From positions 124,001-188,000 of the forward strand of contig JASJOS010000002.1 in NCBI GenBank assembly GCA_030068525.1: DNA of 64,000 nucleotides, given 5' to 3'. Below the pieces are notes generated by a model. That model was given only the letters and a program-made list of their open reading frames with translations, ran no database searches and was not told the DNA's origin. Position numbers and translations under genes: made by a program. Below, piece by piece: positions 1 through 9,538 of the stretch (positions within the stretch are counted from its first letter, which is position 1; each line of letters starts with the position of its first letter). The DNA comes from Xanthocytophaga flava (lineage in GTDB: Bacteria; Bacteroidota; Bacteroidia; Cytophagales; 172606-1).

Positions 1-165
1 ATACCTATGATATTTGATGATGTGAAAGCTTTAAAGCTTGTGGATGTTTCTATTCCTACAGTAAAAAGTGCTCCAGCTATCCTGCTTCACAAAACAGACA
101 ACAACACTATTAAAAAAATAATTTCACCGTTAAGTAAGACAGAAACGGTGAAGATCCAGAGGTAA
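1..165 (+). CDS. C-terminal end of a gene cut by the window edge, possibly a parallel beta-helix (GH28/pectate-lyase-like) protein
   Basis: The first frame is open from base 1 to a TAA at 163-165 and gives 54 residues. They contain a segment of the type 'IFDDVKALKLVDVSIPT...APAILLHK', which resembles the coil repeats at the end of right-handed beta-helix enzymes such as polygalacturonases, where each rung alternates a short strand with an 'APAI.L'-type turn. That reading is inference from a short fragment; the catalytic region lies outside the window. No clear terminator follows the stop codon. Confidence 0.5.
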   Translation: MPMIFDDVKALKLVDVSIPTVKSAPAILLHKTDNNTIKKIISPLSKTETVKIQR

Positions 166-1101
166 ATTTCTTTCTTTATTCAACATAACTCATGCCAGGT
201 TTTATAGAGATTTGCCTCTTTAGTAATATTCACTAGATTCAAAGCAGTCAGATGCTTACAAGAATGTGATCGGAATTGTACTCAAAAGAAAACCTACCTT
301 GAATGAGACATAATATGTGTTGACTGATGAGCTTGTTTTGTCCTTCCTAAAAAATTAGGTGTACTAAACTATAGGCAAACAAAAACCTTTCTCCCAAAAA
401 AACAATTTTTACTAATATTTGGATGATTTTTGTTTATCTATAAAACGATTGGTAGAAAAGATATATTCTCTTTTTAGTGTATAAGCTTTTTCAGATATGG
501 AGTTTATTTAGCTGAGTCTATATTTCCACATTTTAGATAATACACTATGTGAAATTATACAAAAATCTATCATTACATTGCACACTTCTGACTTGACAAA
601 CTGAGAGAATTGTCATCCTATGTTGAATTTTAAAGGATTTTCAGTCAAAAGGTATGGGATTAATGTTTGAAAATTCAATTTTATAGCCTTTTGTAAAGTA
701 CATTGATAATCAGACATTTATTGGTATACTATTTTTTGCCATTTACCAACTTAGAAAGTATATTTTTAAATTTTGTATATCAGACTATAAACTATTGATT
801 TGAGATTTTTATTTATGGAGATATTATTCTACCGGTGTTACTGGATTTAGTATTGTTACTTGATTCCTGTATTTTTTTTTATATATTAGAAACCTCAATC
901 AAACCTCAAAACATTGTTCTTATAAAGAAGCTGTTTCCATTTAGCTTTTTAAACTTGAAATCTTTAAATATCGGAAAAGAGCAGGAGCAAATTTATTAAT
1001 AAATCATAATAACATCGGGCAAATTGTATGATTATATTATACAGGTAGTTTGTCTACATGGTATTAGATCTATCTTATCTCACATTTTATTCTAGAGAGA
1101 T
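166..1101. other. Long non-coding gap, no feature recognised
   Basis: About 940 bp that are very AT-rich, without a convincing reading frame, RNA gene, strong hairpin or repeat. The promoter of the downstream hydrolase/kinase operon is presumably at its right end, but I found no clean TAnnTTTG element within 100 bp of that start. Confidence 0.6.
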
Positions 1102-1914
1102 ATGTCTGTTACTACATCTAATTTTTTGGTTCAGCACAATGTTTCCGTTATAGGAGAATCGAGTAAACCCACTATAGTTTTTGCTCACGGTTTCGGTACA
1201 GATCAGTCCGCATGGCGTTTTGTGAAAGATGCTTTTGCGGATAAATACCGACTTGTTTTATTTGACAATGCAGGATCAGGTAAGGTAGATCCCGCTTTAT
1301 ACAGCCCTCTTCTATATAATTCTTTACATAGCTATGTAGGAGACTTGTTACAAATTTGCTCAGATCTTTCGTTGAGAGATGTGACTCTGATAGGCCATTC
1401 TGTAAGTGGAATGCTGGGATTATTAGCATCTATTCAATCTCCTCATTTCTTTTCGAAGCTGGTATGTCTGAGTTCTTCTCCCAGATATCTGAATGATAGT
1501 GATTCTGGTTATATAGGAGGTTTCGAACAGGCAGACTTGGATCAACTGTATGATAACATGCAACAAAACTACTTTACATGGGTAAGTGGATTTGCTCCAT
1601 TGGCAATGAATGTGCCTCATCGACCTGGATTGGGGAATGAATTTGCCAGGACATTAGGAGAAATCCGTCCTGATATTGCGTTGAGTGTCTCCAGAACTAT
1701 TTTTCAATCTGATCATCGAAAAGATCTATCTGCTGTACAAAAGCCTGTACTGCTTATTCATGCTCATGAAGATATTGCTGTCCCTCATCAGGTAGGAGCC
1801 TATTTAAATGCTAGTATTCAGGAAAGTAATTTGTTGTATATAGATGCAACAGGACATTTTCCACATATGTCTGCTCCGGAGGAAGTGATACAGGCAATAG
1901 GTACTTTTTTATAA
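1102..1914 (+). CDS. RsbQ/KAI2-like alpha/beta hydrolase
   Basis: A 270-residue alpha/beta-hydrolase that follows the Bacillus RsbQ pattern closely: 'AHGFGTDQSAW' near residues 28-38, 'LFDNAGSG' near 53-60, the nucleophile elbow GHSVSG with Ser100, 'YIGGF' near 137-141, Asp224, and His252 in 'GHFPHMS'. The spacing matches the RsbQ triad (Ser96/Asp219/His247) to within a residue. RsbQ works with the PAS-domain phosphatase RsbP in energy-stress signalling, and the plant karrikin and strigolactone receptors KAI2 and D14 belong to the same family. It has no signal peptide. Only 15 bp separate it from the multi-PAS kinase downstream, so the two are probably co-transcribed and it may supply a small ligand to that kinase. 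The family assignment is strong; the ligand role is inference. Confidence 0.88.
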   Translation: MSVTTSNFLVQHNVSVIGESSKPTIVFAHGFGTDQSAWRFVKDAFADKYRLVLFDNAGSGKVDPALYSPLLYNSLHSYVGDLLQICSDLSLRDVTLIGHSVSGMLGLLASIQSPHFFSKLVCLSSSPRYLNDSDSGYIGGFEQADLDQLYDNMQQNYFTWVSGFAPLAMNVPHRPGLGNEFARTLGEIRPDIALSVSRTIFQSDHRKDLSAVQKPVLLIHAHEDIAVPHQVGAYLNASIQESNLLYIDATGHFPHMSAPEEVIQAIGTFL

Positions 1915-1929
1915 AATACATGAAAAATA

Positions 1930-4900
1930 ATGGATCGATCTAAATTGCCGGGATATGAAGATTTATCGAAGTGGCTTGAAAAGATGTATGTATTTCTTTC
2001 TGGTTTACAAAACATTGATAAGAGTGTAAATGGTTTTGAGCGGATAAATCTGGTTTTGTCTCTGATCAAAGAGTCGGCAACCGCCGATTCTTTAGTACTT
2101 GTAAAGGCGGCAGATATTCTGACTGCTCAGATTATCTTAGCTCAGCCACCAATAGAGAAGACCTACAGTTTTAGATCACAAATTTATAAATCCTTGTTGG
2201 GTAGCAATGAATCAGAACCTTTACTAGTCGAAGATCCTACTCTTTTAAAAAGTCTGGAAAGTATAACAGGTGCAGACATACAATTTATTGTGTTAATTCC
2301 TGTTTGCAGATCCCATTTTGAGGGAGTGGTTATGCTTACATGGAAGAGTACAGTTCATGTAGATGATTTTTTTCGGTTATTCCTGAATTGTTGTCAGGTT
2401 CATTTGTGTGAAATACTGGAAGCGTTCTATCAAAAACGTAGCTTTGAAGGGCAATTAACACAGTTTTATCAATTAACCAGACATATGTCACAAGGATGTC
2501 TGTTTATAAATGATAATTCACCTACCACTTATGTGAATGAGGCTGCATCCAAATGGTTAGATATCGCTCCCGGTGAACATCCTGCTGAACAGGTTTCTAA
2601 TTGTATGTACAAACTTCGGATGAAAGCTGTTAACCAGGATGAGATTTCAGGACAGGCTGTAAAAGTTTTTTCACAATCTGTTATAAAAGATTGGTTTTGG
2701 AAATACGATAACCCGGTTTCCCTAGTCCTGAAAGTTTCCTGTATTCCAATGAATGGAGATTTGCTGAATGGTAAACTTTGGTTATTTGATGACTTGACTC
2801 CTGAGATCCAGTTACAAGAGCAATTACACATACTGAATCAAAGTTTGACAATCTCCAACGAAAAGCTTGCCGCACAGAATCGGTTTGTAGAACTCATTAA
2901 TATAACCATCCCACATAAAGTAGCTGTAATAGATATAAAAACACTTGGTACAATTTATTCAAACAGACCGGTTGATGTACCAGTAACAGCTGATATATTA
3001 CCTCCTGACGAGTATGCCCAATATACTCGGTATTTCTACGATTTTGTAACAGCAAAAGATCATGAAGTCCGCATTCTTCATTATAGAATCATACAAGAAG
3101 ATAATCAGTATGCTTTTATGAGAATGAATGGAGTGGTGTTTCAGAGGGGACAGGATGACATCCCAGAAAAGGTATTAGTAATTGTTGAAGATATCACCCA
3201 GTTGAAAAAGACTGAATTAGAATTAATGGAAACAGTTGCTTCATTAAAACAACATCAGAAAGAGCTGAGTGTACTTAATGAAGAGATGTTAACCACAAAT
3301 GAAAAGCTTCATACATCACATATACATCTGCTGGAACAAAAAACATTTGTAGAACAGATTATTTCCACCACTCCCAGTACCATATATATACTTGATCTTG
3401 CGTCACGACAGACTGTTTATATGAGTAGAGAAGATATGGCAGAGTTTATGGTTGAATTGTATCCAGATCCTAAACGATCTGATTTTGTCATTCATCCAGA
3501 TGATTTTCATGAATACCTGAAATTTTTTGAGGAATGTCAGCATGCACTGGATAATGAGATTTGCAAAACAGAAGTACGTATCAAATATCATAAGGGTACA
3601 TATCATTATTTGTTGCTTCGACAGACTGTTTTTCGTCGCAGTGTAGACGGTATGCCAGATCAGTTTATCGGAACTACACAGGATATTACTTATCTGAAAG
3701 ACACAGAAAATACTTTGCAGGATGCTATTTATGCCTTGGAAGCAAAACATAGTGAGATGGAGACACTTAATGAAGAATTAATAGCTGCCAATGAAGAATT
3801 AACATCTACGAACGAAGAACTGCTGATACTCACAGAACAGATGAAATCCGCGACATTAGAGATTCAACGTCTGGCTGCTGAAAAGTTAGAGCTTAGTGAG
3901 CAGAAATATATGGATCTTACAGAGAACATGCGTGAGATATTTGTTGTGTTTGATCAGGAATTGCGTTACGTCTATGTAAACAAAGCCGCTGAACTGAATG
4001 CAGGTCTGGATCGGAAGTATATACTTGGTAAAAAATCACATGAGCTTTTTGATGATGAAATGAGTCAGGCTATAGAGTTTCATGTACAAAAAGTTATTGA
4101 TACAGGCACTTCTTCCAACTCAACTACTACCTTTCAATATAAAAGTCAATGGGTATATCTGGTAATAAATCTTTATCCTACCACTACCAAAGGTGCTTTT
4201 GCTATTATACAGAATGTGACAGAAGAGGTAATGGCAGAGTTTCGTTTTAAAGATTTGGCTGAGAGCATTACAGAACCTATTGTTATGTTGGACCAAGACT
4301 TTAGATATATCTATTGGAACAAAGCCACCGAAAGAAGTACTGGAAAACTTCTGAAGAATATTTTAGGGAAGACACCTCTCGAAGCACTTGGGGAAGATTA
4401 CTACAATCAGTACAGAGATCGGTTTGATACATATCAAAGAGTAATGAAAACCGGAGTACAAGAGGTAGTTTCCACAACTGTAATACGAGACGAAAGACTT
4501 ACTTATCTGGAAATTGCTGTCTATCCAACTCAACAGAAAGGTGTTTTGGCAATTACACGAAATATAACAGCTAGAATTGAAGCAGAGAAAAATTATCATG
4601 AATTAGGTGAGAGTATAACGGATTCTATTTTATTACTGGATAAAGAACTTCGTTATCAGTATATGAATGCTACAGCTGAAGAATATGCAGGTTTCAGATT
4701 GATAGAGGTAAAGGGACAAACTCTGGAAGAAGTAGTAAAGGGACAAAGTTCAGACTATCTGGAAATAACCAGGGAACGTCTGAAGGTATACAGACAGGTA
4801 ATGGCAACTGGAGTCTCAACAGAGTTAGACAATGTTGAGTATTACAGAAATGAGGAACGAAGATTTCATATTTATGTGTATCCTTCTATAAGAGGAGGGG

Positions 4901-6417
4901 TGCTGGTTATTTCCAGAGATGTGACCAAGTTGTATCAGGCAGAGCAAAATTATCGGGATCTGGCAGATAGTATTACTGATATATTTTTCTCTTTGGACAA
5001 AGATATGCGATATACCTATTATAACCGGGCTAGTGAAACATTTACAGGACGTTCATCTGAACAAGTAATAGGTAAAAATGTATATGACATATTGCCTGGA
5101 TTAAAAGGATCACCAATAGAAGAAAAGATACTCGAAGCTTTAAAGACCAAAAACCCTCAGATCTTTACCAATGAAATATGGCATCAGGGACAACATTATT
5201 ACCACCGCATGTATTTCTATCCTACCCGATCAGGAGTTTCTGTCCTTGCCAGAGATATTACAGAACGCATGCAGCTTACAAAAAAACTTGAAGAGGATAA
5301 ACAACAACTTGAACTAGCCTTGCGAAGTGGAGAGCTTGGTTTATGGGACTGGAATATAGAGACAGGAGATATAGATTATAATGATCAGTGGCTGGAAATA
5401 CTGGGATATAAACGGGGAGAACTTGTGCAGCGAATTGAGAGTTGGATAGATCTTATTCACCCCGAGGATCTGGAATCTGTAACAGATATAATGGACAGGC
5501 ATTTGAAAAATAGAACCTCTTACTACCAGGCAGAACTTAGACTTCTAACTAAGTCTGGCACATGGAAGTGGATTTATGATATGGGAAAAGTAATAGTTCG
5601 TGATGAGAATGGAAAGCCTATACGGGCAACAGGTATCATTATGGATATTACCCAAAAGAAACAATATGAGTTAAAAATAGAGCAACTGAACGAAGAACTT
5701 GAACAAAAAGTTAAGGAGCGAACAGTGCAGCTCATCGCAGCTAATAAGGAATTAGAAGCATTTTCATATTCTGTCTCTCACGATCTTCGCATTCCATTAC
5801 GTAGCATTGATGGTTTTAGCAAAGCCTTACAGGAAGATTATGCTGAGAAGCTGGATAGTGAAGGTGTTGAATATCTGAATACTATTCGTAGTGCTACTCA
5901 GAAAATGGGGCAGTTGATTGAGGATCTGATGAAATTAGCCAAAGTAACTAAATCAGAAGTCAATAAAGAAGCTGTTAATCTAAAGATAATCGCTTATTCG
6001 ATATTGAAAGATTTACAGAAGGAGAGTCCTGGACGCAAAGTTATCACTCACATTTCAGATGATCTGATAGTGATGGGAGATGAGAAACTCCTCGGTATTG
6101 CATTGCAGAATTTACTGAGCAATGCCTGGAAATATACAGGCAAAAGAGAAGAAACAATTATTGAGTTGGGTAAAATAACAGAAAGTGAAACCTCTATATA
6201 TTATATCAAAGATAATGGGGTTGGTTTTGATATGAAGTATGCTGATAAATTATTCCAGCCTTTTCAGCGTTTGCACTCCAAACGAGATTTTGAAGGGACA
6301 GGAGTTGGATTGGCCACTGTACAACGTATTATCGCAAAACATGGAGGACATATCTGGACTGAAGCAGTTCCCAATAAGGGAGCTACCTTCTTTTTCACAT
6401 TATGGGAGATATTTTAA
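1930..6417 (+). CDS. Giant GAF/multi-PAS sensor histidine kinase
   Basis: 1495 residues with no predicted membrane segment. A GAF-like region (about 20-165) is followed by PAS-like regions at about 180-292, 315-425 and 470-590. A long coiled coil (about 595-655) is rich in 'NEELxxxNEEL' repeats. Four closely similar PAS units follow (about 660-765, 772-880, 890-1000, 1008-1115), three of them opening with L(A/G)(E/D)SIT, and then a PAS_3/PAC unit (1128-1248). The kinase core has the H-box 'SVSHDLRIPLRSIDGFS' (His1284), an N-box 'NLLSNAWKYTG', a G1 box DNGVGF (1428-1433) and a G2 box 'GTGVGLATV'. There is no receiver domain; the next gene starts with one. It is a cytoplasmic sensor, and the RsbQ-like gene directly upstream suggests a small-molecule input. 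Confidence 0.92.
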   Translation: MDRSKLPGYEDLSKWLEKMYVFLSGLQNIDKSVNGFERINLVLSLIKESATADSLVLVKAADILTAQIILAQPPIEKTYSFRSQIYKSLLGSNESEPLLVEDPTLLKSLESITGADIQFIVLIPVCRSHFEGVVMLTWKSTVHVDDFFRLFLNCCQVHLCEILEAFYQKRSFEGQLTQFYQLTRHMSQGCLFINDNSPTTYVNEAASKWLDIAPGEHPAEQVSNCMYKLRMKAVNQDEISGQAVKVFSQSVIKDWFWKYDNPVSLVLKVSCIPMNGDLLNGKLWLFDDLTPEIQLQEQLHILNQSLTISNEKLAAQNRFVELINITIPHKVAVIDIKTLGTIYSNRPVDVPVTADILPPDEYAQYTRYFYDFVTAKDHEVRILHYRIIQEDNQYAFMRMNGVVFQRGQDDIPEKVLVIVEDITQLKKTELELMETVASLKQHQKELSVLNEEMLTTNEKLHTSHIHLLEQKTFVEQIISTTPSTIYILDLASRQTVYMSREDMAEFMVELYPDPKRSDFVIHPDDFHEYLKFFEECQHALDNEICKTEVRIKYHKGTYHYLLLRQTVFRRSVDGMPDQFIGTTQDITYLKDTENTLQDAIYALEAKHSEMETLNEELIAANEELTSTNEELLILTEQMKSATLEIQRLAAEKLELSEQKYMDLTENMREIFVVFDQELRYVYVNKAAELNAGLDRKYILGKKSHELFDDEMSQAIEFHVQKVIDTGTSSNSTTTFQYKSQWVYLVINLYPTTTKGAFAIIQNVTEEVMAEFRFKDLAESITEPIVMLDQDFRYIYWNKATERSTGKLLKNILGKTPLEALGEDYYNQYRDRFDTYQRVMKTGVQEVVSTTVIRDERLTYLEIAVYPTQQKGVLAITRNITARIEAEKNYHELGESITDSILLLDKELRYQYMNATAEEYAGFRLIEVKGQTLEEVVKGQSSDYLEITRERLKVYRQVMATGVSTELDNVEYYRNEERRFHIYVYPSIRGGVLVISRDVTKLYQAEQNYRDLADSITDIFFSLDKDMRYTYYNRASETFTGRSSEQVIGKNVYDILPGLKGSPIEEKILEALKTKNPQIFTNEIWHQGQHYYHRMYFYPTRSGVSVLARDITERMQLTKKLEEDKQQLELALRSGELGLWDWNIETGDIDYNDQWLEILGYKRGELVQRIESWIDLIHPEDLESVTDIMDRHLKNRTSYYQAELRLLTKSGTWKWIYDMGKVIVRDENGKPIRATGIIMDITQKKQYELKIEQLNEELEQKVKERTVQLIAANKELEAFSYSVSHDLRIPLRSIDGFSKALQEDYAEKLDSEGVEYLNTIRSATQKMGQLIEDLMKLAKVTKSEVNKEAVNLKIIAYSILKDLQKESPGRKVITHISDDLIVMGDEKLLGIALQNLLSNAWKYTGKREETIIELGKITESETSIYYIKDNGVGFDMKYADKLFQPFQRLHSKRDFEGTGVGLATVQRIIAKHGGHIWTEAVPNKGATFFFTLWEIF

Positions 6418-6467
6418 CCATAGAGCTGAAGTAATTAAAAGGTTTTGGGTCTGAAAAAAATAGGATT

Positions 6468-8342
6468 ATGTTGCGTCTCTTACTAATAGAAGATTCGGAG
6501 CTGGATGAGAGAATCCTGATCCGACATTTGAATAAAGCTCTTCTTCCATTTTCATATGTGACAGTTGATACTATGCCTGCTCTTTCTTCACTATTAGAAC
6601 AGGAAGAGTGGGATATTATCATATCCGATTATAATCTACCCGATTTTACCGGAATCAATGTAATAGAGACTGTAAAACAATCAGAGAAAGATATCCCTAT
6701 TATTATAGTTTCAGGCAATATAGGTGAAGAGACCGCTGTAGAAGCAATGCATGCCGGTGCAGACGATTATCTGATGAAAGACAACTTGACACGATTAGCT
6801 CCTGCTATAGAGCGGGCTATCCGGGAGGCTGAAAACAGAAGGCAGAAGCGACAGGCTGATAAAGAAATAATTGATGCAAAGGCTCAGTTGGAAGCCTACT
6901 TCAATAGTAGTATTCAGGCAATCTATCTGTTAGATTCTTCATACAACATTCAACGTCTGAATACAATGGCCCGGACGAGTACTTTTCACCTGTTAGATAA
7001 AGAGCCACAAATTGGTGACTCTATGCTCAAATATATACCTGAGGAACTGCATACTCCATTTAAGCGAAATATCTTGCTCTGTTTACAGGGAGAGATGGTT
7101 ACTGAGGAACGATTAATGAAGTTGGCTAATCAAAAAGAACGTTGGTTTCAAATACGCTATTCGCCTGTATATGATGAACAGGAAAGAATTACAAGAATTG
7201 CTGTGAGCCTTCTGGATATTACTACTCGTATTAAAGCTGAAGCAGAGGCAAAAGAGTTCCAGTCAAGACTGGAAGGGATTATCCATTCTGCTATGGATGC
7301 TATTATTACTATAGATAATCATCAGAAGATTGTAATGATCAATGAGGCAGGAGAAAAAATGTTTGGTTACACTGCAAATACCTTATTGGATCAGGCAATT
7401 GATGTATTAATTCCAATCCGTTATCGGAGCAGACATGCTGATTTTATCTGGCAATTTGGGGAGTCTAAAAAGACAACACGTTTAATGGGGTCTGAATCAG
7501 ATGTATTGTATGGGCTTAATGCCAGTGGAAAAGAATTTCCTATTGAAGCATCCATCTCACAGGTAACTGTGGCGCAGAATAGATATTATACCGTAATTAT
7601 TCGGGATATAACAATAAGAGTGGAAGCACAGGAACAGGAACGTCGTTTAAATCGGGAGTTAATCCGTCAGAACGAACAACTACAACAGTTTGGATATATC
7701 ACATCTCATAACATTCGTGGACCAGTAGCAACATTGCTAGGGTTGATGAACCTTTTGCAGGATGATGAGGTAAGTGAGGTTGTAAACAAAGAGATTGTAC
7801 ATCATATTAAATCTACTCTTGTGAAACTGGATACTGTTATCCGTGACTTGAACACGATTCTGGAATATCATAAACCTGTAAGCCGTATCAAAGAAGTAAT
7901 AGTATTGGAGGATTTATGCCAGGATGTGTGTGGACTTATTATTCCAGTACGAAAAGATGTCGATCACTATATGGAAACATTTTTTGACGAGGCCCCTACT
8001 ATTTTCTCTGTAAGAAGTTATATCCATAGTATCTTTTATAACCTGATCTCCAATGCTTTTAAATTCAGATCAACAGAAAGGAAACTATGTTTGAAGATTA
8101 AGTCATATACAGACGGAAATTCTGTTTTTATTTCGTTTGAAGATAATGGCTTGGGAATTGATCTTGCCTCCTATCAGGACAGTATATTTGGAATGCATAA
8201 GCGCTTCCATATAGAAATTGAAGGGAAGGGACTGGGATTGTATTTGATCAAAACTCAGGTAAATGCGTTGAATGGAGAGATTACTGTACAAAGCGAAATC
8301 AACAAAGGAACAACGTTTATTGTAAGCTTACCCAAAGTATAA
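6468..8342 (+). CDS. Receiver-PAS-PAS-histidine kinase
   Basis: 624 residues. An N-terminal receiver domain (3-120) has the acidic pair Glu8/Asp9, the phospho-acceptor Asp54 in 'IISDYNLPDFTG' and Lys104 in 'LMKD'. Two PAS domains (about 130-250 and 258-385) precede a kinase core with the H-box 'SHNIRGPVATLLGL' (His414), the N-box 'NLISNAFKFRS', 'EDNGLGID' and 'GKGLGLYLIK'. There is no DNA-binding output domain. It lies 50 bp after the giant kinase in the same orientation, so it probably receives a phosphoryl group from it and passes the signal on through its own kinase. This order (kinase, then receiver-kinase) fits a phosphorelay; the final regulator is not in the window. Confidence 0.9.
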   Translation: MLRLLLIEDSELDERILIRHLNKALLPFSYVTVDTMPALSSLLEQEEWDIIISDYNLPDFTGINVIETVKQSEKDIPIIIVSGNIGEETAVEAMHAGADDYLMKDNLTRLAPAIERAIREAENRRQKRQADKEIIDAKAQLEAYFNSSIQAIYLLDSSYNIQRLNTMARTSTFHLLDKEPQIGDSMLKYIPEELHTPFKRNILLCLQGEMVTEERLMKLANQKERWFQIRYSPVYDEQERITRIAVSLLDITTRIKAEAEAKEFQSRLEGIIHSAMDAIITIDNHQKIVMINEAGEKMFGYTANTLLDQAIDVLIPIRYRSRHADFIWQFGESKKTTRLMGSESDVLYGLNASGKEFPIEASISQVTVAQNRYYTVIIRDITIRVEAQEQERRLNRELIRQNEQLQQFGYITSHNIRGPVATLLGLMNLLQDDEVSEVVNKEIVHHIKSTLVKLDTVIRDLNTILEYHKPVSRIKEVIVLEDLCQDVCGLIIPVRKDVDHYMETFFDEAPTIFSVRSYIHSIFYNLISNAFKFRSTERKLCLKIKSYTDGNSVFISFEDNGLGIDLASYQDSIFGMHKRFHIEIEGKGLGLYLIKTQVNALNGEITVQSEINKGTTFIVSLPKV

Positions 8343-8372
8343 AGATTGCTCCTCTGTCGATTTGTAAGCTTG

Positions 8373-9257
8373 CTATCGTTTGATGACAGGCTTACGTGTA
8401 AATTTAATGGATGTTGGACATTCTGGCTTACCATATTTGTTAAATGGCCAGATTAGATATTCAAACTTGATCATTAATGTAGCATAGCCATCTTTACGAT
8501 TTGGGTTTCCGCGTTGGGCACCTGCTTCTCGAAAAGGCTGATTAACTTCAGGACCTCTATCTGCCAGTTGTGCCCGAATATTGTCGGTTATATTGGCACT
8601 TCCTACATAGGTAGTACTTACATCATCCAGATAATCTGAGAATGTAAACCGATAGGCGCCTTCCAGACTAAATCCAACCCGACGGCTTATTTCGAATCGT
8701 ACACCCATACCAAAAGGAATTACTGCTGCGGCTCCACTATAAGATACATCTTCGGTCTTAAAGCGTCTTAGGTAATAGGTAGTATTGTTCAAACTAGTAT
8801 AAGGATTCACAGTGGTAAAACCTAATCCTGCCCATACATACGGATTGACAATCAGGCCCTGACCACGCATAGGATTTTCTACATCAAATAATTCATACAT
8901 CAGTCCGGCATAGCCTTCAAAATTTCGGGATTGAAAAGATAGATTTCTCTGCCAGTTTTTTCCTCCAACATCTGTACCTGAAAGCTGATAAAAGCTGAAT
9001 TCTGTTTTAAGGCTAATATGGGGTGCAAATTTATACAATATTCCTCCACTGAAGATAGTATTAATACGTTCTCCCACATCGTTCAAATCCCCTGAATAGG
9101 AGGTAATACCACCACCTATGGTGAATTTCAGAGAACGATCTATGTTTGAGCCAAATTGCTTGTTCTGAAAATAGCCACTTTTTTTGGTTTGAGCGTTCAG
9201 ACAGATAGGGCTTAGCATCCCTATACACCAGCAAGAAAAAAGTAGTAGATATTTCAT
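8373..9257 (-). CDS. DUF6089-like outer-membrane beta-barrel protein
   Basis: About 294 residues from the chosen start. A longer frame reaches 9326, but the Met at 9257 opens a signal peptide (MKYLLLFSCW... ending near 'LNAQ'), so I place the start there. The mature part has many short amphipathic beta strands ending in aromatic residues, and motifs such as 'GGGITSYSGDLND' and 'PYVWAGLGF' that are typical of the Bacteroidota outer-membrane family around DUF6089. It is convergent with the kinase operon, whose stop is 30 bp away. Its cargo or role is unknown. Confidence 0.72.
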   Translation of the reverse strand: MKYLLLFSCWCIGMLSPICLNAQTKKSGYFQNKQFGSNIDRSLKFTIGGGITSYSGDLNDVGERINTIFSGGILYKFAPHISLKTEFSFYQLSGTDVGGKNWQRNLSFQSRNFEGYAGLMYELFDVENPMRGQGLIVNPYVWAGLGFTTVNPYTSLNNTTYYLRRFKTEDVSYSGAAAVIPFGMGVRFEISRRVGFSLEGAYRFTFSDYLDDVSTTYVGSANITDNIRAQLADRGPEVNQPFREAGAQRGNPNRKDGYATLMIKFEYLIWPFNKYGKPECPTSIKFTRKPVIKR

Positions 9258-9538
9258 TGAAACAGAAGAATTGTACATATAGATAACGAAAAATGTATGA
9301 GTAGCGTACATAGGTCCTATACGCATAAATACCTTTTTTTATAAAATAGTAAACGTATGTAAGAAATTACTTGTAAAATGATAGTTATTTGATCCGTTAA
9401 TTTGTTGATTTTTAGTTGTATATAGTTTTTCTAGTCAGACAACTAATTTGAAAGAATATACTTTTCATGTAAGCCTGAACCAAGGAATAGAAATAAAATC
9501 AGAAATAACGGCAAAAGATAGTAAAAACTTGCTTGTTT

